A DNA stretch of 64,000 nt from Entamoeba invadens IP1 (lineage: Eukaryota > Evosea > Mastigamoebida > Endamoebidae), in NCBI RefSeq assembly GCF_000330505.1, contig NW_004191814.1, forward strand, positions 221,695 through 285,694, in the 5' to 3' direction. The first letter of the stretch is position 1. Every line of letters starts with the position of its first letter. The notes under the pieces are model-generated. The model made no database searches. It saw only the letters and a list, made by a program, of their open reading frames with translations, and was not told the DNA's origin. The position numbers and the translations under genes are program-made. This document shows, piece by piece, positions 10,955-21,509 of this stretch.

Positions 10955-11633
10955 GGCCTTTGTGGTTTTTTTAGTTTTTTTATCTAATTTTTATTATTAA
11001 AATTTAGTATTACAAAGTCTTATTAATTTAATTAATTTAATTAATAAATTAGAATTACACACTAAATAATCTTTGAAGAGAACGAAAGTATTTGGTGACG
11101 TTTTTTTATTCACATTTTTTAAAGTTGTATTATATTCAATAATAAATTAATTATAATATATAATACAAATAACAATAAAATGATGCAATTATATTTTCAA
11201 GTGGTTTTGGGTAATATTTAAAATGTCATCAATATTATCGATAATATAAGTTTATTTCAATAGTATACTATATAAAGAATATTTAAAATGAATACGATGT
11301 AATAAATAAAAATAATCTTAAACAATAAGCAGAACAATACATTCTTATTATTATAAATTTCTTTAAGTTCATCAAAAAAATTATTTTAAGTTGAAATAAA
11401 TAAAATTAAGTTAAACAAGAATAGTAAATAATATTAAATAAAAATAATAAGAAACAATCAATTTGTTAGTGATTAGATTGAGATAAATCAGAACGAATAG
11501 CTGGCAAAAAAAAATTTTGATTTCAATGAAAAGTCGAGATTGCCCAAATGAGTTGCAAAAAATGCACTTCTTCAAAACAAAGTGATTACTCAATATATAA
11601 TAATTTGAGATTCATATCACGTCATTAAATACC
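10955..11633. other. AT-rich divergent promoter region
   Basis: The 680-bp spacer separates the divergently transcribed P5A ATPase and sulfotransferase genes. It is almost pure A/T, with several runs; no coding frame was accepted and no clear GTATTTAAA TATA element was found. Confidence 0.55.
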
Positions 11634-12995
11634 ATGTCGTCTCTTGACACAACACTAAAAGATTTTGTATACCCGTATAAGTACGAGGTTGATAAGACGA
11701 GCAAGTATATATGCAAAGAAATGCCTGAAGCACCTTTCGAACAGATTTGGGAGAAGTTAAAAGGTGCTGCTGTGATGACATTAAGTAAGTACGATCCCTC
11801 ACATATGGACGAGTACAAAAAGATGTTACTCAAAGGAGATTCTTTGTTCAACCCACAGTTCAAACAAATCGTCAGAGACTTCTTTGCGGGATGTTTTGAT
11901 CAAGGGTCTCCAATGTTCCAGACGATCTTTAGAAACATGGTGGGCAAAGTCATGTGTTACATGCGCTTTAGTACGGAACAAACTCTATATCGCGAAGAAC
12001 TCGACAAAGTGAAGTTAGACCGACCACTTTTCATCACATCAATGCCACGAAGTGGGTCGACCTTCCTTCACAACTTAATTGCGAATGATCCACGAGCAAA
12101 TGCTATTCACTTCTTCGAACACGTATCACCAGGAAGTCACACAATGGATCACGACGCTCGAGTCAAAGTGTTACAAGACATGTTAAATGCGTTCCATGAC
12201 AATTCAACGATTGATATGAATACCGTGCATAACATGGACTCTCCTATGAATTATGAGGAAGAGTTGTTCTTCATGGAGTTGCTTGGACAATGCTTTGTGA
12301 TGTCATCTTCATTGCCAAGATTAGAACAATACAGGGAACATATATTCAACATTGATTATCACTACGTCTATGAGGCTTTAATAGACGAAATTAAAATGCA
12401 TATCGTCGAATATCCAATGCAAAGATCAGATGGATTCATGTGTCTAAAGGCAGTCTGCCACTTCGCTTCTATGGCACCAATGCTCGACGTTTTGGGAGAT
12501 GAAAAGTACAACGCCAATTTCGTCTGGATCCACAGAGAACCACTGGAACAAATCAAGTCACTGATCCCATTGTTACTTGGCGCTCAAGGAAGATTCGAAC
12601 ACGATTTAGGAAGAAATGATATCGAGTGGATTAACAAATATGTCCTCAAGATCAACGAAATTATATTACGAAACATCATAGCAACACGAGACGAGTGGAT
12701 TAAGAAAGACCCAAAGAGAGCAGATCGTATCATCGACGTTGGCTTCGTCGACTTGGTTTCGCACCCCAAAGAAACAGTGGAGAAAATCTATAAGAAATTT
12801 GGAATCGACTACACGGAGGAAGTCGACAAGATCCTTGATATCACTATCAATGAAAAAGATCCACAGAGAAAACACGGAAGAAAGCAACACGACCAGAACT
12901 TATACCTTTTCAAAGACGATGATGTCAGAGAACAGTTCAAGTTCTATTACGAGAGATTCGGTGCATACCTTCCAAAGTATTATGAGCAGAAGTAA
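11634..12995 (+). CDS. PAPS-dependent sulfotransferase family protein
   Basis: A single 453-residue exon. The segment SMPRSGSTFLHNL (136-148) is the 5'-phosphosulfate-binding loop of sulfotransferases that use PAPS. A WIHREP motif around residue 303 corresponds to the 3'-phosphate-binding strand, and the C-terminal pattern KHGRKQH...FYYERFG matches the Sulfotransfer_3-type family. There is no signal peptide or membrane anchor, so it is probably cytosolic. In Entamoeba, sulfate is activated in mitosomes and cytosolic sulfotransferases make fatty-alcohol disulfates and cholesteryl sulfate, the latter linked to encystation; which of these products this enzyme makes cannot be told from sequence. 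The start ATG at 11634 gives a soluble N-terminus and follows a short AT-rich leader. Confidence 0.82.
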   Translation: MSSLDTTLKDFVYPYKYEVDKTSKYICKEMPEAPFEQIWEKLKGAAVMTLSKYDPSHMDEYKKMLLKGDSLFNPQFKQIVRDFFAGCFDQGSPMFQTIFRNMVGKVMCYMRFSTEQTLYREELDKVKLDRPLFITSMPRSGSTFLHNLIANDPRANAIHFFEHVSPGSHTMDHDARVKVLQDMLNAFHDNSTIDMNTVHNMDSPMNYEEELFFMELLGQCFVMSSSLPRLEQYREHIFNIDYHYVYEALIDEIKMHIVEYPMQRSDGFMCLKAVCHFASMAPMLDVLGDEKYNANFVWIHREPLEQIKSLIPLLLGAQGRFEHDLGRNDIEWINKYVLKINEIILRNIIATRDEWIKKDPKRADRIIDVGFVDLVSHPKETVEKIYKKFGIDYTEEVDKILDITINEKDPQRKHGRKQHDQNLYLFKDDDVREQFKFYYERFGAYLPKYYEQK

Positions 12996-13321
12996 ATAAC
13001 TCGTCTTACATTCAATTGAGTTTCAGAACTATTGTTATATTACATTTTTATTATAAAATTTAAACTATATATTTTTTAATATATTATAATTATAATTATT
13101 ATATTATTATATTATACAAACCACTCTTTTACTATAATAAACTATATTATAAATTATACTGCCGTTAAAAACACAATTTGGAGGAAATCCCGATTTCATA
13201 GGGAAAAACAAAATGGAGGTCAAGAGTGAGGAATAGTAAAAGATATAATAAAGGAGTTAATAAGTTTAAGTAAGAGAAGAGAGAGAAGGAGAGAAACTCA
13301 AAAAGTAGAGAACCCTAAAGG
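12996..13321. other. Spacer and purine-rich leader upstream of RACK1
   Basis: The first half is AT-rich. The last 70 bases before the RACK1 start codon are nearly pure purine (GAGA-type repeats, 13260-13310), a feature not seen upstream of other genes here. It may be a leader or promoter element of a highly expressed gene; this is an inference. Confidence 0.45.
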
Positions 13322-14269
13322 ATGTCTGGTGTCACCATCTCATTGAAATCGACCTTGAACGGGCACAAAGGTGCTGTTACTACACTTGCGACCTCGACTG
13401 CGAGACCAGACTTATTGGTGAGTGGATCTCGTGACAAGACACTTCTTGTCTGGAACGTCGACACAACAAGCGAGGCACAACCAGAGAGCATTACCCCACA
13501 GAGATCTCTTCATGGCCATTCCCACTTCATTAGTGACTTAGTTCTTTCTTCCGATGGAAAGTTTGCTATTACCTCCTCATGGGATCAATCTTTGAGACTT
13601 TGGGATTTGGAGAAGTTCGAGTCGACCAAGCGCTTTGTCGGCCACGAGGGTGATGTCTTGTCCGTTGCTTTCTCTCAAGACAACACTAAGATCATTTCTG
13701 GTTCCCGCGACAAGACCATCAGATTATGGAACACCTTAGGCAAGTGCATTGCTACTGTGAAGAATGACAGCCACACCGAATGGGTCTCATGCGTCAGATT
13801 CGTTCCAAATTCAAAGGGAAACAAAATCGTTTCCGGTGGATGGGATAAGTTGGTGAAGACCTGGACCTTGGATCAGACTTGCAAGTTGGAGTCGACCATC
13901 ACTCATCACAATGGCTTCATCAATACCATTGCTTTCTCACCAGACGGATCTATTATGGCTACTGCGGGTAAAGACGGTGTCATTGCTATGTGGTCGTTGA
14001 ACAATGGAACTGGCCTCTATGAGTTCTTATATGACATCCAAGTCGGTTGCATCATCTACCAACTCGTCTTCGCTGAAAACCCAGAACACTACACTCTCAT
14101 CGCTGCTACTGAACAGGGCGTCGCCGTCGTTAAGGACAAGGATATCATCTCCTTCCAGAAGACTTCAATTGCTTACTCCGTCACTTTGTCTGCTACTAGA
14201 GACACTTTCTTCACCGGACACGCAGACAACTCTATTAAAATGTGGAAGATCACTACTAAGGCAAATTGA
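13322..14269 (+). CDS. RACK1: RACK1, WD40 ribosomal scaffold
   Basis: The 315-residue protein consists of seven WD40 blades and nothing else, the exact size of RACK1/Asc1. The start MSGVTISLKSTLNGHKG and blades ending in VSGSRDKTLLVWN, TSSWDQSLRLWD, SGSRDKTIRLWN, SGGWDKLVKTW, TAGKDGVIAMW and HADNSIKMWK identify it. It binds the 40S head and docks kinases and other signalling proteins. Codon use is the most biased in the window (GCT, GTC, ACC, AAG dominate), fitting a very highly expressed ribosome-associated protein. It is intronless and has a purine-rich leader. No missing blade or odd residue was noticed. Confidence 0.96.
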   Translation: MSGVTISLKSTLNGHKGAVTTLATSTARPDLLVSGSRDKTLLVWNVDTTSEAQPESITPQRSLHGHSHFISDLVLSSDGKFAITSSWDQSLRLWDLEKFESTKRFVGHEGDVLSVAFSQDNTKIISGSRDKTIRLWNTLGKCIATVKNDSHTEWVSCVRFVPNSKGNKIVSGGWDKLVKTWTLDQTCKLESTITHHNGFINTIAFSPDGSIMATAGKDGVIAMWSLNNGTGLYEFLYDIQVGCIIYQLVFAENPEHYTLIAATEQGVAVVKDKDIISFQKTSIAYSVTLSATRDTFFTGHADNSIKMWKITTKAN

Positions 14270-14449
14270 TCGCTTTTATTGACTCCTTCGGTTCGTTTGA
14301 CACACTATTTTTATCGGAAAGCCTAGACCTAGTTTTCCTCCCTTTTTTCACTTAATATGTTCTCATCTGACCGATATATTATTATAGTATATTTATAGTT
14401 AAATTATAAATTGAGTATAGTAAAAAGGAACATAGTCTTAAGAGTCACA

Positions 14450-16034
14450 TTATTGTTGCTCGTCTTCGTTTACATCGTCGTTTACATCGTTCTCCTCTTC
14501 GACCTCTTCGTTGGAATCTTCGTCGTAATTATCTTCGTCGCGGCCGTAGTCTGTCGTGGTGAAGTATTCCGATTGTGCCTCGTCGCGGGGGATGACAATG
14601 TTTTTCACGTATTCCATGAACTCGTTATCGTCGATTATAATTCTCTCGACCTCTCCGATGTCACTCTCTTCCTCAGGAACCATCTCATATAAGTTCTTCA
14701 TTATAGAAGCTGCAACTAACCAATAGTCTGGCCCTATGTTCTTCTCTGCTTGAATTGCAACAGACTCTTTGTCCTTCTCAACTAACAGCTTCAAAAACTT
14801 TCCATCGTCTAATAAGGAAATAAGCACTTTCGAAACTTTAGAAGAGATCACTGCGGATATCGCCATTAAGACACTTTGTCGGACAATTGTGGACATATGA
14901 TCCCCATATAATAACTCCACTAATAATTTCATGGTGTTGGACGCGACGATTGCATCGATGATGGTGTCAAAGCCGGAGAGGACAAGAGACAACACGACGT
15001 ATAATAAGTTGTTAATGACACATGATGTATTCTTCTCAGTTAATGCTTTTTAAATAGTATTAAATAGTATAACATACTACTCTTCAATAATAAATACGAA
15101 TGAAGAGTCAAACAATGCAAGAACAAACTTTCAAATGGAAGATATCGGGGAACTTGTTAATTTGAGTCAAAACGGACTTGAAAATTCCGGGTAAATTGTT
15201 CTGGTCTGGATAGACTAAGAAGGTTGAGCACGCGAGGATGTTAGAGACGTCACGTAAGATATGTTCCACGACAAAATAGTCCTTTGACACAAAGGCGAAC
15301 TCAACAAAACTCTGTAAGAATTCGTTTTGGTTGAGTAACGAGAGAAATTTGATAGCTTTGCTATTAGTATACGATACTTTCCATACCACTATATTATGTA
15401 TGAAGGTTGAGATGTTGGTGATGGTATCCAGATCAGTACTATTCATCATTGTCTGAAGAATGTTTTTGATGAAGCCGAACTTACAGATGTACTCAATGAC
15501 ACCAGAGTACTTATCATCGTTCTCTAAATGCATGAACTGGAAGATAGAGTCTAAGAATCCCGGGACATCATAATTCTCCATGATCGTTTTGATGATAGTC
15601 TCGTCCTCAGTGAATCTCTTATATACCAAATAATTGTCGGAAGAGATGACCGAAGACAAAACAAGACCCGCAGCTCCCATTTTTGTTTTGTTCTCGGACG
15701 CTATCGCAGCAAAGACATAGTCAACTAACTCTTGAGTCGACCCAATGACCTCAGACAACTGCGAAGGCTCCGCAAAGATAGACACACAGACTAAATGGAA
15801 CTTATTGCTCAGACTTTGGTCGACGTCTTTTGGGTAATCGTACATCGTGTATTGTAATATCCTCTTAATAATGGCGGGTTCTTTACAAAACTCGACAAGA
15901 GAGCTGTTCGACTGGAACTCTTGTGGGAAGTCCTCGCACTCGAGAAGTTCTTCTAAAGTGCATTCGGATTTACTGAGTAACAAATCTATAGGAGATTGAA
16001 GTGGGGGGTAAAGTAATGAGTCGGCCCAATTCAT
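14450..16034 (-). CDS. SAPS-domain phosphatase regulatory subunit (SIT4-associated/PPP6R-like), two exons
   Basis: Exon 1 is 16034-15129. After ...HLK the frame runs into GTTTGT, a donor. The downstream frame resumes at about 15034 after a GAG acceptor (or 15031 after AAG, also in phase), a 94- or 97-nt intron, and ends at 14450, giving about 496 residues. The N-terminus MNWADSLLYPPLQSPIDLLL and SECTLEELLECEDFPQEFQS match the SAPS domain, where a hydrophobic segment, then LLD/E-CTLEELL-D, is conserved; an armadillo-like helical body follows. The last 60 residues are very acidic. The family forms the regulatory subunit of Sit4/PP6 phosphatases. The exact acceptor is uncertain because it lacks the usual TAG. 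Confidence 0.75.
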
Positions 16035-16622
16035 TTCTACTTATCAGTCCATCGTTTTTGTATATCGTGACTAAAACAAACACTTTTGCTTTTCCAGAAA
16101 ATTCAGTTCTTCTTTTCCTCGAATACCTGTTGCTCGACTTTTTTGTTTTTCTTTAATCATTCCCCACATTCATTACCTGTTCCATCAAAAAACACGTAGA
16201 AAAACGGGATTAGTACCTCTTTTACTACGAAACAGTTTCAAGGAAGTCGGCTTTAAGTATTGTATTATTTGTACATAGCTTTATTATAGTTAAATCAAAC
16301 TATATCACTTAAACTCTTTTGTACTTCAAAATGTACTAAATGTATAATAAAATGTATCATATGTGTTTATTAGATAGGATGTAAATTAAAAACTATATAT
16401 AGTATTTATATACTATATATAGTTTTTTTAAAGTAGATAAAGCAAAACTTTTAATCCAAAAGATACACTGATATGCCAATTTGCTAACGATTAGGACAAG
16501 ACAAAGAACGTGCACGACACAAAATTAGAAGTTGAAATTTTGTTAAAATTTGGTAATTTAACGAAAAGTTGAGTTTTTCTCAATAAAAAAAAGTGAAACT
16601 TAAATTGGACACAATAACTGAC
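16035..16622. other. Divergent promoter spacer with perfect hairpin
   Basis: The 590-bp region lies between the divergent SAPS and NrdG-like genes. Its distinguishing feature is an 18-bp perfect inverted repeat at 16388-16427, listed separately. No gene was recognised. Confidence 0.6.
16388..16427. repeat. Perfect 18-bp inverted repeat with 4-base loop
   Basis: Arms AAAAACTATATATAGTAT (16388-16405) and its exact complement (16410-16427) enclose TTAT. It could extrude as a cruciform or form a strong RNA hairpin. It lies about 195 bp before the NrdG-like start codon and 355 bp before the SAPS gene. Confidence 0.7.
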
Positions 16623-17162
16623 ATGAACGGAAATATGATTCGACTTGCAGGAGAGGAATGCAGAGAATGCATTATTCATGATAGCATTGTTGACGGAGAG
16701 GGACTGAGAACCACAGTGTTCACACAGGGGTGTCTGCGTAAGTGCCCGAATTGTCATAATCCCAAAACACATGCTCTCGATGGTGGGAAGTTGTACGACA
16801 TTGAAGATATTTGTAATGAGATAGGAAAGTGTGGAGGACAGTCTGGTATAACAATTTCTGGTGGTGAGCCTATGCTCCAAGCTAAGGAGTGCATCAAGTT
16901 GGCAAAATACACAAAGGATGTATTACACCAAAACGTGTGGTGTTACACTGGCTACACGTACGACGAGTTGATTGAGAAAGGAACCGACGACCAAAAGGAA
17001 CTTCTCAAACATATTGATGTTTTAGTCGACGGACCGTACATCGAAGCGAAAAGAAACTTGGAACTACTATTTAGAGGAAGTGACAATCAGAGGATCTTAC
17101 GTCTGAAGGATGGAAAAGTGGTTTCGATCGACAAGGATACAAACTACTCTTCTTTTGAATAA
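16623..17162 (+). CDS. nrdG: NrdG-like radical-SAM activating enzyme (anaerobic ribonucleotide reductase activase)
   Basis: The first ATG of the frame is at 16623, giving 179 residues; codons before it (from a GTG at 16593) are not a eukaryotic start. The cluster motif CxxxCxxC is at Cys37, Cys41 and Cys44 in GCLRKCPNCHNP, followed by the SAM-binding ISGGEPM. Length and the opening IHDSIVDGEGLRTTVFTQGC match the NrdG family, which binds a 4Fe-4S cluster and SAM to make the glycyl radical of NrdD, the oxygen-sensitive class III ribonucleotide reductase. No NrdD lies in this window. The compact bacterial-type enzyme in an anaerobic protist suggests lateral transfer, which is an inference. A related glycyl-radical activase is the main alternative. 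Confidence 0.85.
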   Translation: MNGNMIRLAGEECRECIIHDSIVDGEGLRTTVFTQGCLRKCPNCHNPKTHALDGGKLYDIEDICNEIGKCGGQSGITISGGEPMLQAKECIKLAKYTKDVLHQNVWCYTGYTYDELIEKGTDDQKELLKHIDVLVDGPYIEAKRNLELLFRGSDNQRILRLKDGKVVSIDKDTNYSSFE

Positions 17163-17416
17163 TTATTATTTTCATAATTCCTCTTTTTTTTTCCTTCTTT
17201 TTTTCGTTCATTCTGCATATCTCATCACATCCCTTTTTTCCACAATCTCTTTCTTAGAAAAATGTCAAATAAAATTAAAAAATGAAACGAAACGTTAAAT
17301 ATGAATCAAAAAGCTACACAAATTTTTACAATAAAATGTGTCAATTGAAAGCGAAATGTCGAAGATTAAAAACACAACAATTAACTCTAGTTTTAAAAGT
17401 ATATTGAAAATGAGAT

Positions 17417-19615
17417 ATGATTTTATTCCCAAGATTGCAAAGCCAGAATAAAGGCAAATTTGGGCAAAAAAAACATAAGAGAAACAATGAGAAAATGACT
17501 GCTCTAAGCGGTCAATGTACACAAGACACCTCTTCAAATAGTAGCAGCAGCAACTCTGGGAGGTGGCAGACGGTTACCTTTTCTCTTGTGTTGTTGAAAA
17601 TGAGCCTCAAACGTATTTCGCATAGTTTAAGACAAAAATGGAAGAAACTGAGAATTACTAAACGAATGTTCCTGAGCAGGCCAAACACAGAACAACGCGA
17701 AGAGATTCTGATCGATGCCGTCAGAAACAAGAGAGCTGAGTGGGTGCTGAAAGAACTCGAGAAGTCCACGGACAACGAATGGATCAAACACTCACTGAAA
17801 GGGTTCAAACTCCTTCAGGCCGCAGTTGTGAACGGGTTTGTCGGACTGACGACGTACATACTCGACACATTTCCAGAAAGGCTCAACTTTCAAGACCTCT
17901 ATGGAAAGTCGGTGTTGTTCTATGCAGTCGAGAAACAGCAGTGGGATGTCGTTGAGTACTTGATGACAAAGTCGATCAATTATAACTTGGTCGAAAAACA
18001 TGGAAATACAGTGTTGCACATCGTTGCGGCGCAAAAAATGCCGAAAGAGAAAAGCACAACGCAATTGGAGCTCGTAAAACGGCTCGTTTCGAGGAGGGTT
18101 GTTGTGAATGCACGGAACGACTTGGGAGAAACACCATTGCACATAGCGTGCCTCTATGCGAATAAAAGTCTCGTTGAGACGTTGTTGAGCCATAAGGCAA
18201 AAGTAGAAGTCGAGAGTTGGAAAGGAATGACGCCATATGAATACTCATTGTATTCTGATCAAATTGTTGTTGATTTGTCGCAAATGAGCGACGAGGACGT
18301 GTCGAGCAAGGGAAGCCCAAGCGATTTGGAACTGCCAAAAGACTCGCCTGACGTGAGCAGCGAACATTCTGACCCTAGTACATGCGAAAAAAAGAGAGTT
18401 GTCATGAATAAGGACAATGTTGGGGTTATTAGACAAAATTTGTCACCATCGTTATTCAAAAGGGACTACTCCCCACGTTTCCGTAAACACGAAAAACAGC
18501 GTTCACTCGACTCTCTCGATGAGTCTAAAATCATGACAGCTAGTAAAGGCTCGACTAAGTTGGTCAACGGCAATTTCTCGCCAGACGATGTTAAATTTGT
18601 GAAATACCGAAAATACGGAATCGACGAGGAGCGGTACAAAAAGCTCGAACAAACAGCCATTGAGATGGGAAAGAATATGAACAAACCGAAAATGCTACCA
18701 CCTCGCCCGGAATACACCAAGGGGAAGAAGTTTAGAGTACTGTCTCTTGACGGCGGAGGAGTCAAGTGCGTTTATCAGTGCGCAGTCCTTAAAAAAATCA
18801 GCGAAAAGTTCCCCAATTTTTTCAATGAAATCGATTTGATCACGGGGGTTAGTGCAAGTTCCCTTCCTTGTGCTGCCATTTGTCTTGGGCTTGATCTCGA
18901 AACGACGCAAAAAATGATGGAAGCGATGTTGTACGAAACTTTCACAAGAGAAATCCACAAAGCAGGAATTGCAGGGCACCAATACTCGAATAAGTTTCTC
19001 TTTGTGATGGGGGACCAGGTATTTGGTAATTTGAAACTGGAAGATGTGACCAAAAAAATGTGTATCCCATCGTTTCTGATTGACACGGGAAAAAACTCTG
19101 AAGAGAGGGAGTCTAAAATAATGGCGTACAACAACTTCGATGGCAGTGAAGTGCCGTACTCTCTCACAGAGGTGTGTATCGAATCTGCAGCAGCTCCGGG
19201 GTACTTTGGGTCGGTCGACGGACATCTTGATGGTGGAGTAATCATGAACGAACCATGTGGGATTGTCATGCCAATGATCCTTGGGGAGTACGGACTCAAC
19301 GTAGACAAGGACGATCTTGTCATTCTTTCTCTTGGGGCTGGCTATCCAGCGGCGCCTTACATTCCACTCGAAAACGTTTTTGATGCCGGGGTTGTCAAGT
19401 GGATGCCACACATGCCCGATTTGCATATCGAAAGTCGTAAGTTCTTTGTGGAGCTTGAGGCGAAACTCATGTTGGGTGATCGGTTCTTCCGACTCAACCC
19501 AAAGTTGCCACATTATGTCGACTTGGACGATTGCAAAGATATGGAACTCATCAAAGAGATGGGAAACTCGGTTGACATGACGGAAACGTTCGCATGGCTT
19601 GAGAGAAACTGGTAA
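17417..19615 (+). CDS. Ankyrin-repeat patatin-like phospholipase
   Basis: The ATG at 17417 gives 732 residues; Met27 or Met62 are possible later starts because the first 60 residues are low-complexity (Ser/Asn-rich). Residues about 95-285 hold ankyrin-type repeats (GNTVLHIVAAQ, GETPLHIACLYANKSLVETLL). A Ser/Asp-rich linker leads to a patatin domain from about 438: oxyanion loop LDGGGVK (444-450), nucleophile motif GVSAS with Ser479, and the DGG of LDGGV with Asp605 completing a Ser-Asp dyad, preceded by ESAAAPGYF. This order resembles group VI calcium-independent phospholipase A2, which also joins ankyrins to patatin. Oddity: the elbow is GxSxS rather than GxSxG. Expected activity is release of fatty acid from phospholipids; the altered elbow could change activity. 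Confidence 0.85.
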   Translation: MILFPRLQSQNKGKFGQKKHKRNNEKMTALSGQCTQDTSSNSSSSNSGRWQTVTFSLVLLKMSLKRISHSLRQKWKKLRITKRMFLSRPNTEQREEILIDAVRNKRAEWVLKELEKSTDNEWIKHSLKGFKLLQAAVVNGFVGLTTYILDTFPERLNFQDLYGKSVLFYAVEKQQWDVVEYLMTKSINYNLVEKHGNTVLHIVAAQKMPKEKSTTQLELVKRLVSRRVVVNARNDLGETPLHIACLYANKSLVETLLSHKAKVEVESWKGMTPYEYSLYSDQIVVDLSQMSDEDVSSKGSPSDLELPKDSPDVSSEHSDPSTCEKKRVVMNKDNVGVIRQNLSPSLFKRDYSPRFRKHEKQRSLDSLDESKIMTASKGSTKLVNGNFSPDDVKFVKYRKYGIDEERYKKLEQTAIEMGKNMNKPKMLPPRPEYTKGKKFRVLSLDGGGVKCVYQCAVLKKISEKFPNFFNEIDLITGVSASSLPCAAICLGLDLETTQKMMEAMLYETFTREIHKAGIAGHQYSNKFLFVMGDQVFGNLKLEDVTKKMCIPSFLIDTGKNSEERESKIMAYNNFDGSEVPYSLTEVCIESAAAPGYFGSVDGHLDGGVIMNEPCGIVMPMILGEYGLNVDKDDLVILSLGAGYPAAPYIPLENVFDAGVVKWMPHMPDLHIESRKFFVELEAKLMLGDRFFRLNPKLPHYVDLDDCKDMELIKEMGNSVDMTETFAWLERNW

Positions 19616-20460
19616 TCGAGTGTTTAGATTTGTTTGCATCTTTAGTTCGCATATGACAGCAATTAGCTGTCTCCTATCTAAAAAAAAACATCATTGAACT
19701 ATACTGAATAGTTGTTGGTTAGTTCAAAAAATTTGCTTAATTTTTTAAAAAGCAGTTTTTTATCCTTGTAGATTGGCAGAAAGTCGGGAAAATATAAATA
19801 ATAGTTATATCTATAACCAATTATTATATTTTTAATAAATTATGAGTTTTAATTAATTGTTAAAATTAGAAAAATACTTTTTGCAACAAAATAAACAAAT
19901 TTTAGCAAATTGTATCGAAATAGGAGATATTTTACATCAAACGTTTTTCATAGAAATGTTTGATAAAAATTATTTTAATATTTGTTATTAAATTATTAGT
20001 TAAAGTTTAATATAATATAGTTTTGTAAATAGTAAATTATTACAATTAAAAAAATACAAATTTAAATCAAATAGCCAAGATCAAGTTTTTTTCCAAAATA
20101 AATATCATAATGTTATAAAAAAAATGTTATTAAATAATAATGATATTAAATTAACTATTTTATTTAAGTTTAAAATACTATAATAGTATAATAACATAAA
20201 TGATTCGTAATACAATCAAATTATAGAAGTTTAAATTAAAATGATCAAAACGATTATTTTAAAAATACAATACATTGTAATATATTAATAATAAAACAAC
20301 TATATAAATAAATTAAATATAATTACAATTGATACTCAAACAATACAAAGAAATAGATAAATAGTGATACACATAAACAAGAAATTAATCCAAAAGAGTG
20401 TCCTATCCGTCACAACAATTATACACAAAAAGGTTAGGCGCCACTCTGAAGGCATTTATT
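19616..20460. other. AT-rich spacer between convergent genes
   Basis: The 845-bp region is between the 3' ends of the patatin gene and the PH-like gene. It is A/T rich with one TCGGGAAAA motif at 19784-19792. No gene, RNA or repeat unit was recognised. Confidence 0.6.
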
Positions 20461-21509
20461 TTAAAACAAGAACATCCCATATGTGAAATTAAGGATTTCG
20501 ATTTTTTGCTCTATAGCATCATTCCACATAAATTTGCTTTTACACTCTTTGACTGCTATTTTCAGCTGAGGGTCAGTATTTCCTTTTATAATGGCAGTTA
20601 AATAATACTCGAATTCATCACAGATCACTGGCTGAATAACATTAAAATCGGCTTCCAGTAATTTTAACCATTGGACGTATCCCGTCTCTTTAGTCCGTGC
20701 AAACACAAAGACGTTTTCTATTACAAGTCCAAGAAAAAATGCGAATATTTTGAGTGTAAATTTCAAATTGCCGCACTTGTGAGTGAGTTCCATTAATTTT
20801 CCGATGATTCCCCAGTCTTCCACGTTCACACCAAACAAAGAGTTCTTCACGTTATTTAATTCTTGTTTATGAATAACAAACAAACACAAAAATTGTCATC
20901 AAAGCCGAGTGTCAATAATGTTTCAGCAATATTCTTTGTTAAAAAGACACGCGTTCCTTCCACAAAATGTTGTTCAAGAATCTCTTCAAAGGTTATATTT
21001 GTACTCTCACACATTTGAAACGCTGACATCCGTGATACCCCCCTCGTCACTTCAGGTCCTTCAATCGAGTCTGTGTCTAAAGGGGATACTATTTGTCCTT
21101 GTAAAGTACTAGGACTCGTCTGCTCGACTCCACATTTCTTCTTCTTTTTAGTCGACTCTTTCGACATGATCAAATTGATTTCATCTTCGACTGATGACGT
21201 GTCAGATGCCATTTTCTTTCGTATGAGAAGATTGATGTCCTTTTCAATCATAGTGAAATGAACCCATTTTGTTGTTAAGTTGTTGAAGTCGACAAGGAAG
21301 ATATCAGTGAGAGCAGAATGCTTACGAGACCCACTCTTGGTCGCTTCATCATGACACTTCCCATAACACAAAAGTTGTCCTTTACCTACAGATTTCACAA
21401 ACACCTCTTGCTTGATTGCTCGCATATCTTCTTGAAGAAAGACAGTACGCCGCTGCATTGTTGTGTCCTTCCAGAGAATGTACTGGTATAGCTTCTTCAT
21501 ACTTGACAT
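20461..21509 (-). CDS. Unknown protein with PH-like N-terminus; frame break or 41-nt intron
   Basis: Two open frames, 21509-20856 and 20889-20461, overlap and appear to be one gene. A 41-nt intron (20885-20845) with a GTTTGT donor and GAAG acceptor joins them in phase to give 335 residues. The alternative is a single missing T in the run of five T's at about 20889-20893, which would join the frames without splicing. The N-terminal 95 residues (basic, beta-rich, KKLYQYILWKD, RRTVFLQED, DIFLVDFNNLTTKWVHF) resemble a pleckstrin-homology fold. A Lys-rich linker follows, then an alpha-helical C-terminal half of no recognised family. No function is assigned. Confidence 0.5.

Noticed and set aside
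18695..19639. 314-codon minus-strand frame across the patatin gene
   Set aside because: It lies antisense to clear patatin motifs and has no domain signal of its own; a shadow of biased codons.
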